A DNA stretch of 64,000 bases, taken from Veillonella nakazawae (GTDB taxonomy: Bacteria; Bacillota; Negativicutes; Veillonellales; Veillonellaceae). The stretch covers positions 1,360,001-1,424,000 of the forward strand of contig NZ_AP022321.1 of the NCBI RefSeq assembly GCF_013393365.1, given 5' to 3'. The translations under genes were made by a program, and so were the position numbers. Under the pieces are notes generated by a model that did not search any database, was not told the origin of the DNA, and saw nothing but the letters and a program-made list of their open reading frames with translations. Positions 50,655 through 60,258 of this stretch are shown piece after piece. Numbering within the stretch: the first letter of the stretch is position 1; the number at the start of each line of letters is the position of its first letter.

Positions 50655-51869
50655 TTAATAAGCTGGCATTTTAGCCTTATCATTAAAAACAGGCATTTGA
50701 GTAATACGTAACTTAAGATGCACAGGGCCAGATGAATATGTATCACCATCAACATACGCTTCCACATGAACCTTGCCATGCATTGTAGCAATACGACGAA
50801 TAGCAGTAAACAAATCATCCCCTGGTATCGTTCCGATATCACCAGATAAGGAATCCGGAATAATCCCTTTCTCTCTTGCCTTTTCATTTACTTGCTTTAA
50901 GAATTGAAGCATAGCAGATTGAGCGTTAGGGCCACCATCCATTATAGCAGAATGGATTACTTCTCCATTTTTATAAATAAATTGTTGTGGGTAAACTTGG
51001 ATAACTGCTACCGCTGGTTCACCAGCAATAATATTTCCAGCAGCAACCACTTGAACCACCATTGGAGTCTTTGCTCTATTAAGCTTTTGTGTAGCTACCT
51101 CAATATTCTGACGATCTACATACACAACAGCCTGACCTTGATCTTCTATACCAAGACGACGTAATACCAATTTATTTGTATCATCAATAATATTTTTGAT
51201 GGCTGCATGGCTATCTTCTTCACTTAAACCAGGTCGAACAACAGCTTGAGCCAATAATTGATCAACTTGGAAAAGAATTGTACCTTCACGCAAATGAATA
51301 ATGCCATTTTGCAACTGTTCTTGCGTTGTCTGTAAATCCTTAATATGAGCTTCCATCTTGGCTCTTGTAGCCTCTAAATCAGCTAATTTTTTAGATACTT
51401 CATCATATGAAGCTTGAAGTGTAGCTAACTCAGCTTCAGTCGCATCTTTAGCCGCTTGTGCACTAGCCAACTCAGCCTTAGTTGCATCAACCTCTTTACG
51501 AATTTGCTCTATTTCAGCCATTCGTTCTGCTAATTCTTGCTTATTTTGCTCAAGCAACGCTTGTCCTCGAATAAGCTCTTGCGTCTTAGCAGCTACCTCA
51601 TCATTAAGTTGCTTCATATCTGCTCGCAACTGATCCATCCCAAAGAGCGCTGTTCGTACGCTTTGAGATGTAATAGTTAATACACCTACTGTAGCAGCTG
51701 CAACTAACAATCCCGTTACGATAGTAACAATAATCGATGTATGCTTAGGCCTTAATCCAAAGAGGGACATGCGACGCTTACCAACTTTGGTGCCTAACTT
51801 ATCCCCCATGTAGGCAATAAGTCCACCCATAAGGGCGATAATAACTAATATTTTAACACCTACTAACAT
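50655..51869 (-). CDS. DUF3084 membrane-anchored coiled-coil protein
   Basis: The 404 residues begin with a membrane helix, a conserved basic loop (DKLGTKVGKRRMSLFGLRPKHT) and a second helix (about 47-66), which is the DUF3084 signature also seen in cyanobacteria. A coiled coil follows (about 75-190, rich in Glu/Gln/Ala), then a C-terminal globular domain with YVDRQNIEVATQKLN. Function is unknown. Location in the lipid A/Lpt gene run and the presence in cyanobacteria, another diderm group, suggest an envelope role. GAAAGGAGGGACTCG precedes the ATG. Confidence 0.85.
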   Translation of the reverse strand: MLVGVKILVIIALMGGLIAYMGDKLGTKVGKRRMSLFGLRPKHTSIIVTIVTGLLVAAATVGVLTITSQSVRTALFGMDQLRADMKQLNDEVAAKTQELIRGQALLEQNKQELAERMAEIEQIRKEVDATKAELASAQAAKDATEAELATLQASYDEVSKKLADLEATRAKMEAHIKDLQTTQEQLQNGIIHLREGTILFQVDQLLAQAVVRPGLSEEDSHAAIKNIIDDTNKLVLRRLGIEDQGQAVVYVDRQNIEVATQKLNRAKTPMVVQVVAAGNIIAGEPAVAVIQVYPQQFIYKNGEVIHSAIMDGGPNAQSAMLQFLKQVNEKAREKGIIPDSLSGDIGTIPGDDLFTAIRRIATMHGKVHVEAYVDGDTYSSGPVHLKLRITQMPVFNDKAKMPAY

Positions 51870-51956
51870 CGAGTCCCTCCTTTCATAAGATTACACAATT
51901 ATTGGATTCGAAAATATGCTATTTCGTAAATCAAATTTATTTCTTTATATACTAGG

Positions 51957-53048
51957 TTACTTAGATACACGCCAATTCAAATATAGGCCAGCAATGATGC
52001 CTAATGTATCTGGAATTAATGCAGCAAATACGGTTGGCAATGCACCACCTTTACCTAATGCACCAGCAAATGTCATCACCCCATAATAAATAAAGATGAT
52101 TAAAATACTGATACCAAAACCAATAGATGAGCTAGAACGTTGCTTTTGAAGACCTAATGGAGCACCTACAAGAGCAAATACAAAGCTAGCTAATGGAATT
52201 GTAAAACGTTGGTACATTTCCATTTCTAGTTTATTGGCATTCGTATAAGCCGCCTTATACGCTTTAATTTGATGACGTAATTCTTTGATTGTTAATTCTT
52301 CTGGTTTACGTTGATCTTGTTGAATATCCTTTGGCGCAGACTTAATTGGCAAGGATTGCTCCTTGAACTTCATTGTACGTTCTACACCATCACCAGCGGA
52401 AATATCATAAATAATGCCGTTTTGCATCACCCAATATTGGCCATTCCAAACAGCAGTATCCGCATTTTCAACTTGTTGTAACTTGCCACCTTCACCAAAC
52501 TGTTGCACCGTAATCATGCTTAATTTTTTAGTCTCCGCATTGTAGCTTTTAGCATACATTAATGTGCCTAAATCATTACCATTCATTGTTTTTAAAACGA
52601 TATGATTTTGTGTTTGAGGTGATGCATTTTTCATAATCTGTTCACGCACAATTGTTTGATACATATTATTTGTACGTGGTACAACAAATTCATTAAATGC
52701 GACAGCCCCAATTGAGATGATAAGGGCAATAATGTATACAGGCATCGCTAAGCGTAAAAAGCTAAGACCACCGGCACGCATAACAACAATCTCACTAGTA
52801 CTGCTCAAGCGACTAAAGGTCATAAGTGAAGCCAATAGTACTGACATTGGGAATGTTAAGATAACAATGCTTGGTAATGCCAACACAAAAGCTTTCATAA
52901 CGAGAACTAGCGGTGCCCCATATTCAGTAATATATTGAGCAATTCTAAACAATGTGCCTGTGCCAATAAAAATACTGGTAAAAGCAAATACCCCAAATAG
53001 GAACGGACCTACAAAGGCTTTTAATATATATTTATCTAATAATCTCAT
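51957..53048 (-). CDS. lptF: LPS export permease LptF/LptG family
   Basis: The 363 residues have six membrane helices split three and three by a periplasmic beta-jellyroll domain (about 100-240), the LptF/LptG (YjgP/YjgQ) layout. MRLLDKYILKAFVGPFLFG is the typical start, and SVLLASLMTFSRLSSTSEIVVMRAGG the coupling helix that contacts LptB. It extracts LPS from the inner membrane into the LptC-LptA bridge. Only one such permease gene is present here, 9 bp after lptB. Confidence 0.92.
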   Translation of the reverse strand: MRLLDKYILKAFVGPFLFGVFAFTSIFIGTGTLFRIAQYITEYGAPLVLVMKAFVLALPSIVILTFPMSVLLASLMTFSRLSSTSEIVVMRAGGLSFLRLAMPVYIIALIISIGAVAFNEFVVPRTNNMYQTIVREQIMKNASPQTQNHIVLKTMNGNDLGTLMYAKSYNAETKKLSMITVQQFGEGGKLQQVENADTAVWNGQYWVMQNGIIYDISAGDGVERTMKFKEQSLPIKSAPKDIQQDQRKPEELTIKELRHQIKAYKAAYTNANKLEMEMYQRFTIPLASFVFALVGAPLGLQKQRSSSSIGFGISILIIFIYYGVMTFAGALGKGGALPTVFAALIPDTLGIIAGLYLNWRVSK

Positions 53049-53057
53049 AGTCCCCTC

Positions 53058-53777
53058 CTATAATCTAAAGTTATCCCCTAAGTAATGCTCACGAGCGATT
53101 GGGTCGTTTGCAATTTCTTCAGGGGTGCCTTCTAGGAGGATCTTACCACTACTTAAAATATACGCCTTATCTACAATCCCCAATGTTTCACGCACATTGT
53201 GATCTGTAATCAAGATACCAATACCGCGATTTTTTACATGCAAAATGATTTGTTGAATGTCAGCAACCGCTATAGGGTCGACACCAGCAAAAGGTTCATC
53301 GAGAAGAATAAAATTCGGTTCTAACGCAAGACAACGAGCGATTTCTACACGACGGCGTTCACCACCAGATAGCTGCATCCCCATACGATCCCGAACATGA
53401 CCAATATGAAATTCTTCGATGAGAGATTCCACTATAGCTTCAATTTCATCAGATTTCTTTGATGTTGTTTGTAACATAGCACGAATATTATCCTCAACAG
53501 TCATGGATCGAAAAATTGATGCTTCTTGTGGAAGATACCCAATACCTTCAGCAGCTCGTTTATACATTGGAATATTCGTAATATCCTTGCCATCAACGGT
53601 AATGATACCAGAACTAGGTCGTTCAATGCCAACAATCATATAGAATGATGTAGTTTTCCCTGCACCATTAGGACCTAGGAGCCCAACGACTTGCCCCTTA
53701 TCAACGCGTAAACTAACCCCGTCTACAACATTGCGACCGCTAAAGGTTTTGACTAAGTTTTTGGTTTCTATATACAT
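53058..53777 (-). CDS. lptB: LPS export ABC transporter ATP-binding protein LptB
   Basis: The 239-residue ATPase has Walker A GPNGAGKT (about 35-42), Q-loop LPQEASIFR, signature [16 protein letters not shown], Walker [13 protein letters not shown] and a switch His in LITDHNVRE. It powers LPS transport with the permease downstream. Between lptA (9 bp) and lptF/G (9 bp). Confidence 0.96.
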   Translation of the reverse strand: MYIETKNLVKTFSGRNVVDGVSLRVDKGQVVGLLGPNGAGKTTSFYMIVGIERPSSGIITVDGKDITNIPMYKRAAEGIGYLPQEASIFRSMTVEDNIRAMLQTTSKKSDEIEAIVESLIEEFHIGHVRDRMGMQLSGGERRRVEIARCLALEPNFILLDEPFAGVDPIAVADIQQIILHVKNRGIGILITDHNVRETLGIVDKAYILSSGKILLEGTPEEIANDPIAREHYLGDNFRL

Positions 53778-53786
53778 ATTTAATCC

Positions 53787-54506
53787 TTATTGATTTGGAA
53801 CAATGATGAGTGTACTACGACCACCCAATGTTTCAGCAGAATCATCAGCTAAACGAATTTTAAGCTCTGGCGCATTGAGCACATTACCATTTTGAACAGC
53901 ATGAGCAGATCCAGATAAAAGTACAACTCCATCATTTTGATTAGGTGTTTGCGTATAGGTAGCACGCTCTGCAGAGCCAGATACATTTCGTTCTGGATTA
54001 GAGAATGTCACATCCCCTTGTGCTACTGCACGAATTTCTTTTAGCCAACCTTCAACTTGATTACCTGTCAAAGTAGTACCTTCTGCAATCAAACGAGCAT
54101 TGCCAGATACAAGACCATACTCTGTATCTGTATTATATTCAACTTTATCACCGAAAATTTGACGATCGCTACGTTGTAAATGAACTCCGCCATTAGCAGT
54201 GAATTTATTATTATTGTAACTGTGCACTGATTCTGCAGACATAGCCATATCAGAACCAATCATAGATACGCCGCCATCTAGATTTGCTTCCTGAGTTTTT
54301 GTATTATACCATCCATTGGCACCAGTCATCGTTTTATCAGCTTGAGTAATTACCACATTACCGTTTGCATTAGCAATTCCCGTATTGCCATCATAAGATA
54401 ATGTATCTGCGCTAATAGTCAAAGGATCATTTGCAGCCCAAGCTGTAACAGATGCTGTCATAAGCATAGCCAAAATAGCCATACCAATCTGTTTTTTCTT
54501 ATTCAT
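53787..54506 (-). CDS. lptA: LptA/OstA-type periplasmic LPS bridge protein
   Basis: About 239 residues from the ATG at 54506 (CGAGGAAATATA before it). A signal peptide (about 1-24, ending AWA) is followed by repeated beta strands of the OstA fold (LTISADTLSYDGNTGIANANGNVVITQADKTM, VEYNTDTEYGLVSGNARLIAEG). It should form the periplasmic bridge carrying LPS to LptD at the outer membrane. Directly between lptC and lptB. Confidence 0.9.
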   Translation of the reverse strand: MNKKKQIGMAILAMLMTASVTAWAANDPLTISADTLSYDGNTGIANANGNVVITQADKTMTGANGWYNTKTQEANLDGGVSMIGSDMAMSAESVHSYNNNKFTANGGVHLQRSDRQIFGDKVEYNTDTEYGLVSGNARLIAEGTTLTGNQVEGWLKEIRAVAQGDVTFSNPERNVSGSAERATYTQTPNQNDGVVLLSGSAHAVQNGNVLNAPELKIRLADDSAETLGGRSTLIIVPNQ

Positions 54507-54520
54507 TATATTTCCTCGCA

Positions 54521-55057
54521 TTACTTCTTCGTTAACTTTGCATTACCAATAGCTTTGATTTTCTTCAAGGACATATTGCCTTCAAGTTTATCACCAGTTA
54601 ATGTTATATCTTTACCGTTATAGGTAAAGGCAGATTTAGATGTCAACGTTTTCGTCTTATTATCAAAGTGAAGTGCATCAGTTTTAAACTCAGCTCCATC
54701 AGTATTTGTGGCTGTAACACCTTGATCAATATCAAGGGAGTTGCGATCACCGGTCAATACAGCATGAGGTGCTGTGATTGTTGTAGTTACATCATCTTGA
54801 TAGAAAAGACCTTTTAAATTAGTCAGCACAATAGCTTTTGTACGTGGATCATATTCAATCTTTTCAGCTGATAATGCCCATACTAGCTTGCCATCTTTTT
54901 CCTCTTGTAAATCGGCTCCTTGGAAGTTAACCAGTTGTCCATTCTGATTTTGAGTGGTACCAACATCACCAGAGTCTTTCATAATATATACGATAAGACC
55001 AATCAGAGCCAACACTATGGCGGCCACTATGGCAATTAATTTTTTATTGTTTTTCAT
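54521..55057 (-). CDS. lptC: LPS export system protein LptC
   Basis: The 178 residues have one N-terminal membrane anchor (about 7-25) and a periplasmic beta-jellyroll domain with LVWALSAEKIEYDPRTKAIVLTNLKGLFYQD. LptC receives LPS from the permease and hands it to LptA. Its start overlaps the acyltransferase end by 14 bp. Confidence 0.88.
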   Translation of the reverse strand: MKNNKKLIAIVAAIVLALIGLIVYIMKDSGDVGTTQNQNGQLVNFQGADLQEEKDGKLVWALSAEKIEYDPRTKAIVLTNLKGLFYQDDVTTTITAPHAVLTGDRNSLDIDQGVTATNTDGAEFKTDALHFDNKTKTLTSKSAFTYNGKDITLTGDKLEGNMSLKKIKAIGNAKLTKK

Positions 55058-55976
55058 GTGCCCTCTCCCGTGCAGCTATCTTCTTATCATAATCAATAAT
55101 TTGATCCATCTTAGTCATCCAGCGATGTTGGAACCATAGCCACTCATCTGGATGCTCACGAATAAAGTCTTCTGTAACACGTACACATTCCTCAGTTAGA
55201 CGATACATATCTGCATCTTCATCACCTGTATCTATATAATGTAAGGCTGGTAGAATGTGAACAATATGACCACCTTCTGGTTTTCGAGATGCAAAAATTG
55301 GAACTACTGGAGATCCAAATTTTCTTGCAAACGTAGCCGGACCAATAACTGCGGAGGAATCTTGGCCTAAAAATGGAACAGGTAAACCATGTATATAGCC
55401 ATCTTGGTCAGCTAAAAAACCAAGTAATTTCTTCTTTTTTAATGCTTTAGCAGCAGAAACGATTTCATTGCCACCACTAGCAAACACATCAAGGCCCACC
55501 ATCTCACGATATTCATTCATGAGACGTGTAAATTGAGCATTAGGTTGTTTCTTAACAATAGTAGTTGATGGATAACCATGAGCCGCCATAGCAGCCCCCA
55601 TCCATTCCCAGTTGCCAACATGTCCAGTAAGAACAATTACACCTTTATCTTCAGCGATAGCTTTTTCTAAATGTTCTACGCCTCTCATTTCAATATGTTT
55701 ATTGATAAAATACTTTGTCAGGTTTGGCATATACAAGACTTCCATAACACTACGGCCAAGATTTTTGAACAACTTTTCAATTAATTGTTCTGCCTCTTGA
55801 TCATTCATGTTCATGCCAATCTTTATGTTTTTTATACCTCTAAGTTTTTGCTTCTTCGCTATGAGACCATATACTGGTCCTAAACTAGCGCCTATGAGCA
55901 AAATGAGCTTATATGGCAGTCGGCAAACGAGCCAGCTAATGCCTTTAACTAAATGGTATTGCCATTCGTTATTCAT
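55044..55976 (-). CDS. lpxL: Lipid A lauroyl acyltransferase family (LpxL/LpxM type)
   Basis: About 310 residues from the ATG at 55976; AAAGGAGGTGGGCAG before it fixes the start although the frame opens at 56045. One N-terminal membrane helix and the catalytic HX4E motif (His119 to Glu124 in TGHVGNWEW) are visible, with FLADQDGYIHGLPVPFLG as the conserved substrate region. It adds a secondary acyl chain to Kdo-lipid A; whether it acts first (LpxL) or second (LpxM) cannot be told. Confidence 0.88.
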   Translation of the reverse strand: MNNEWQYHLVKGISWLVCRLPYKLILLIGASLGPVYGLIAKKQKLRGIKNIKIGMNMNDQEAEQLIEKLFKNLGRSVMEVLYMPNLTKYFINKHIEMRGVEHLEKAIAEDKGVIVLTGHVGNWEWMGAAMAAHGYPSTTIVKKQPNAQFTRLMNEYREMVGLDVFASGGNEIVSAAKALKKKKLLGFLADQDGYIHGLPVPFLGQDSSAVIGPATFARKFGSPVVPIFASRKPEGGHIVHILPALHYIDTGDEDADMYRLTEECVRVTEDFIREHPDEWLWFQHRWMTKMDQIIDYDKKIAARERAHEKQ

Positions 55977-55990
55977 TCTGCCCACCTCCT

Positions 55991-56512
55991 TTATTGTCCA
56001 TGAGCATGGGCCTCTCGTGCATAGTCTGCTACAACAGTTTCCCATAGACCTTGATTTTTCAAGATATATTCTACAGCCTCTCTAACGGCACCATGGCCTC
56101 CATTAACAGTAGATATAAATTTAGCTAATTCTTTAACCTCTGGTACCGCATTGTTTGGTGCCATTGGTAAACCTACGATTTGGAGTGCCCCTAAATCATT
56201 TAGGTCATCCCCCATGTAAGCAATCTCTTCTAAATTGATTTGATACTCTTTACAAAGGGTTCTTAATGCTTCTGTCTTATTGGCATGCCCCATAAGCAAT
56301 GCATCAAAATGAAGCTCCTTAGCACGTCGCTCAACCATAGGAGATATCCGTGCTGTGATGATGGCAAGCTTAAGTCCTACTTTTCGAGCTGCCGTTAATC
56401 CTAGTCCATCTTTTACAGAGAAAGACTTAAGCTCTTCCCCACTTGATGTATAGATTAGAGTACCATCAGATAGCACGCCATCAACATCAAGAACAATCCA
56501 TTGAATATTCAT
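55991..56512 (-). CDS. kdsC: 3-deoxy-D-manno-octulosonate 8-phosphate phosphatase
   Basis: A 173-residue minimal HAD phosphatase: motif I VLDVDGVLSDG with Asp9/Asp11, motif II AIITARISPMVERRAKEL, and motif III YMGDDLNDLGAL. It removes the phosphate from Kdo-8-P. The start overlaps the kdsD stop by 1 bp. Confidence 0.95.
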   Translation of the reverse strand: MNIQWIVLDVDGVLSDGTLIYTSSGEELKSFSVKDGLGLTAARKVGLKLAIITARISPMVERRAKELHFDALLMGHANKTEALRTLCKEYQINLEEIAYMGDDLNDLGALQIVGLPMAPNNAVPEVKELAKFISTVNGGHGAVREAVEYILKNQGLWETVVADYAREAHAHGQ

Positions 56513-57483
56513 TATACAATGCCTCTACGCAATAAATCCGTAATATGAACAATGCCTAGACATTTATTATCTGTATCTACAACTGGTAACACCGTAATAG
56601 GGCGTGGTTGATTTTTCTCCATTAAATGAAGAGCTTCAGCCGCTAATTTGTCCTTTGTAATCGTACGAGGCATAGAGGTCATCATATCCTCTACAGGCCA
56701 TTCTAGGAAATTACTGCCAGAATCTAATCCGCGGCGCACATCACCATCGGTAACAAGGCCTAATAAGTGACCTTCTTCATCAATAACATTAGTAGCACCT
56801 AAACCTTTTTCGGTCATTACAAAGAGTGCATCTCGCACTGTTGCACCTTTAAATACCGTAGGATTATCTTCACCACCATGCATAATATTTTCTACGGTCA
56901 ACAATAATTTGCGACCAAGAGAACCACCTGGATGGAATACAGCAAAGTTTTCAGGTGTAAAGTGATGTCGTTCTAATAAGCATACTGCTAAGGCATCACC
57001 TAATGCTAAAGCAACCGTAGTACTTGTAGTTGGCGCTAAGCCCAATGGACAAGCTTCACGTTCTACTTCAGCGAGCAATACAATATCAGAATTCTTAGCT
57101 AATGTAGATTCTGGTTTACCTACAACACAAATTAATTTTGCACCTATGCGACGTAAGGATGGTAAGATACTGATGATTTCGCCTGTTTCACCACTATTGG
57201 AAAAAGCTAATACTACATCATCTTCTGTAATCATACCAAGATCGCCATGCACACCTTCACCAGGATGCATGAAAAGTGCTGGTGTACCAGTACTAGCCAA
57301 GGTAGCCGCAATTTTGCGACCAATATGACCAGATTTTCCCATACCAGTACAAACTACACGGCCCTTACAAGCCAAAATCATATTTACAGCATTTACAAAA
57401 TTGTGATCCAAACGAGAACTTAATTCCTCAATAGCACGTGCTTCCTCATGAAGTACCTGTGCTGCTTGTTCTAAAATAGTCAC
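56512..57483 (-). CDS. kdsD: D-arabinose 5-phosphate isomerase (KpsF/GutQ family)
   Basis: Converts ribulose-5-P to arabinose-5-P, the first Kdo precursor. The 323 residues hold a sugar-isomerase (SIS) domain (VVCTGMGKSGHIGRKIAATLASTGTPALF) followed by two CBS domains (about 205-320, e.g. GLVTDGDVRRGL). Twelve bp separate it from kdsA. Confidence 0.94.
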   Translation of the reverse strand: MTILEQAAQVLHEEARAIEELSSRLDHNFVNAVNMILACKGRVVCTGMGKSGHIGRKIAATLASTGTPALFMHPGEGVHGDLGMITEDDVVLAFSNSGETGEIISILPSLRRIGAKLICVVGKPESTLAKNSDIVLLAEVEREACPLGLAPTTSTTVALALGDALAVCLLERHHFTPENFAVFHPGGSLGRKLLLTVENIMHGGEDNPTVFKGATVRDALFVMTEKGLGATNVIDEEGHLLGLVTDGDVRRGLDSGSNFLEWPVEDMMTSMPRTITKDKLAAEALHLMEKNQPRPITVLPVVDTDNKCLGIVHITDLLRRGIV

Positions 57484-57494
57484 AAATACCGCCC

Positions 57495-58313
57495 CTAACC
57501 TTTTACGATTTTATCAATAGCTACTAAATCTCGTAGCAAAGCTTCAAAATTATCTAAGTATAACATGTTTGGACCATCGGATAAGGCTTCCTCTGGATTA
57601 TCATGTACTTCAAAGAATAGACCATCTACACCACTTGCAACAGCGGCACGAGCCAAATTTGGTACAAATTCGCGATTACCACTAGATTTAGTACCTGCGC
57701 CACCAGGTAATTGAACGCTATGTGTAGCATCGAATACTACTGGATAATCGAAAGAACGCATAATTGGGAAAGATCTCATATCTACAACGAGATTATTATA
57801 GCCAAAGCTAAATCCACGCTCTGTAAGCATAAGATTTTCATTGCCTGTTTCTTTCATTTTATTTAAGACATTTTCCATATCTTTAGGTGCCATAAATTGA
57901 CCTTTTTTCACATTTACGCATTTGCCAGTTTTAGCTGCACCATATACAAGGTCTGTTTGACGACATAAGAAAGCTGGAATTTGTAAAACATCCAATACTT
58001 CTGCAGCCGGTTCGATTTGTTCAATGGAGTGAATATCACTTACAACTGGTACATTGAGTTCTTTTTTTATAGAAGCAAGGATTTTTAGACCTTCCTCAAG
58101 ACCTGGTCCACGGAAAGAACCGTAGCTAGAACGGTTAGCCTTATCGAAAGAAGCTTTAAAGATATATGGAACTCCTAAGCGTTCACAAATTTCTTTTGCT
58201 CGTTTGCCAATAGCCAATGTACGGTCATAATCTTCAATAACACAAGGTCCAGCAAGGACAAAAAGACCTTTACCGCCACCGACTGTAATATCTTTAATTT
58301 GAACTGTTTTCAT
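57495..58313 (-). CDS. kdsA: 3-deoxy-8-phosphooctulonate synthase
   Basis: Condenses arabinose-5-P with PEP to Kdo-8-P. The 272 residues contain [25 protein letters not shown] (PEP site) and [21 protein letters not shown], normal for KdsA. It begins right after kdsB. Confidence 0.96.
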   Translation of the reverse strand: MKTVQIKDITVGGGKGLFVLAGPCVIEDYDRTLAIGKRAKEICERLGVPYIFKASFDKANRSSYGSFRGPGLEEGLKILASIKKELNVPVVSDIHSIEQIEPAAEVLDVLQIPAFLCRQTDLVYGAAKTGKCVNVKKGQFMAPKDMENVLNKMKETGNENLMLTERGFSFGYNNLVVDMRSFPIMRSFDYPVVFDATHSVQLPGGAGTKSSGNREFVPNLARAAVASGVDGLFFEVHDNPEEALSDGPNMLYLDNFEALLRDLVAIDKIVKG

Positions 58314-59045
58314 TTATTTCTCCTCTTGCTCGTAAATTGCATTTACACGAGCTAAGTCTTCCGGTGTATCAACACCGATAAATCGTTTATCTGTAAGAAT
58401 AACACGAATAGTATAGCCATTTTCAAGAGCGCGCAATTGCTCTAACGATTCGGTTTGCTCCGCTGGTGTTGGTTCCATCTTTGCATAGTTTAATAAGAAA
58501 TATCTACGATATGCATAGATGCCAATATGTTTTAACGGCGCACGTACAAAATCACGACGTGGATACGGAATTAAGGATCTAGAAAAATACATCGCATCAT
58601 TGCGATTATTTAAAATAACCTTTACAGCTGATGGTTCAGCGTATTCATCCTCCAATAAAGGAGTGGCTACAGTTGCCATTTGTAAGTTTGGATCTTCTTC
58701 AAAAAGTTGGGCCAATTCATCAATAAGTTTTGGCTCAATCATAGGCTCATCACCTTGAACATTAATAATGACATCTAAGTCTGTATAATGATTAGCAACC
58801 TCGGCTAATCGATCAGTTCCTGTAGGGTGATTAGGGTCTGTCATCATAACAGAACCTCCAAAGTTTTGAACTGCAGAATATACACGTTCATCATCTGTAG
58901 CAACAATAGTACACTCAGTTTTTGTCGCTTGTGACACTCTTGCATAAACACGTTCAATCATTGGTTTACCTGCTATATCCGCTAATGGTTTTCCTGGTAA
59001 TCTTGTAGAACCATAACGAGCAGGAATAACGCATCCAAACTTCAC
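58314..59045 (-). CDS. kdsB: 3-deoxy-manno-octulosonate cytidylyltransferase
   Basis: Activates Kdo to CMP-Kdo. The 243 residues start with CVIPARYGSTRLPGKPLADIAGKPMIERV, the CTP-binding signature, and have VQGDEPMIEP and YFSRSLIPYPRR further on. It lies between lpxK (44 bp) and kdsA. Confidence 0.96.
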   Translation of the reverse strand: MKFGCVIPARYGSTRLPGKPLADIAGKPMIERVYARVSQATKTECTIVATDDERVYSAVQNFGGSVMMTDPNHPTGTDRLAEVANHYTDLDVIINVQGDEPMIEPKLIDELAQLFEEDPNLQMATVATPLLEDEYAEPSAVKVILNNRNDAMYFSRSLIPYPRRDFVRAPLKHIGIYAYRRYFLLNYAKMEPTPAEQTESLEQLRALENGYTIRVILTDKRFIGVDTPEDLARVNAIYEQEEK

Positions 59046-59089
59046 AATAATCCCCCATTTCTGTTATTCGTGTATCTAATTATTATACA

Positions 59090-60202
59090 CTAAATCTCTA
59101 AATTTTCTATGAATTCTTGTTTTTCAGAGATGAATTCAATCCCAATAGATAGCACTAGAATCGGCATTTTCAAGTCTTCAATTGCATGCAATTGACTCAA
59201 CTTCACCGCATCCTTCTCCGTGATACAAATAGCATCTGCTTGATGAGCAAATGCCTCTTTCCAAATATCTACAACATCATCATTTTCGAAATTATGATGA
59301 TCACCAAATGGCATTGTATGGACCACATTATATCCGATATCGGTCAATGTTTGTGTAAAGGATTGAGGGTTCCCAATACCACTAACCGCCATGATTCGAT
59401 GCTTTTGATATGTATCGACTGGAGAACCATTTTCTCCGTTGGCCCACTCATCTAATGTATACATACATTGAGGCTTGTGGATTGTTTCATATACAGGTGT
59501 ATTGGGAAGCATATGAGCTAAACGCTTACGGATACCTGAAACAACACCTGGTGCCACTTGATCCACCTTGGTAAGAACAATAATACTAGCTCTCTGTAAC
59601 CCACTAAGCGGTTCTCGTAATAAACCACGGGGTAATACATGGTCATAACCAAATGGGTTAGAAGCATCAATAAGAACGATATCAATATCTCGAGCTAATG
59701 CGCGATGTTGAAAGCCATCATCCATAACTAAACAATCTGCACCGAGCTCATTTATAGCAATTTCTGCAGATTTAGCCCGTTCACGACCGATGATCACATT
59801 AGACTTTTGTAATACTTTGGCTAACAACCAAGCTTCATCACCACTAATAAATGGCTCTACCAACATAGCACCATCTTTAGAAATAATTATATTTTTCTTA
59901 TTGTCCTCAGCCCGATAGCCACGACTTAGCACAGTAGGATGGAGTCCTTTTTGTGTGAGTACATCACATATAAATCTCACCATTGGGGTTTTACCTGTAC
60001 CACCAGCAGTAATATTCCCAACACTGATAACCGGAACGGTAACTTTAGTAACCCCGTTTCCCGCATCAAATCGAGCGTTTCGTATTGATACAGCCTTTTC
60101 GTAACCTTTACTTAGAAAGCCCAAGCTGGAACGAGCTATATCACCTAATATGGATTGATTCTCACCACTAACGATGGATTTAAATAATGCTTCCCCACTC
60201 AT
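59090..60202 (-). CDS. lpxK: Tetraacyldisaccharide 4'-kinase
   Basis: Phosphorylates the lipid A disaccharide at the 4' position on the inner membrane. The 370 residues show an N-terminal amphipathic/membrane segment and the P-loop VGNITAGGTGKTPM (about 61-74), DDGFQHRALARDIDIVLID (metal and catalytic Asp) and VSGIGNPQSF. Downstream of waaA by 56 bp. Confidence 0.94.
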   Translation of the reverse strand: MSGEALFKSIVSGENQSILGDIARSSLGFLSKGYEKAVSIRNARFDAGNGVTKVTVPVISVGNITAGGTGKTPMVRFICDVLTQKGLHPTVLSRGYRAEDNKKNIIISKDGAMLVEPFISGDEAWLLAKVLQKSNVIIGRERAKSAEIAINELGADCLVMDDGFQHRALARDIDIVLIDASNPFGYDHVLPRGLLREPLSGLQRASIIVLTKVDQVAPGVVSGIRKRLAHMLPNTPVYETIHKPQCMYTLDEWANGENGSPVDTYQKHRIMAVSGIGNPQSFTQTLTDIGYNVVHTMPFGDHHNFENDDVVDIWKEAFAHQADAICITEKDAVKLSQLHAIEDLKMPILVLSIGIEFISEKQEFIENLEI

Positions 60203-60258
60203 AGGTGACTCCTCCTATTATGTAACATCATAGATGAATCTAATAAATTATATCTAGC

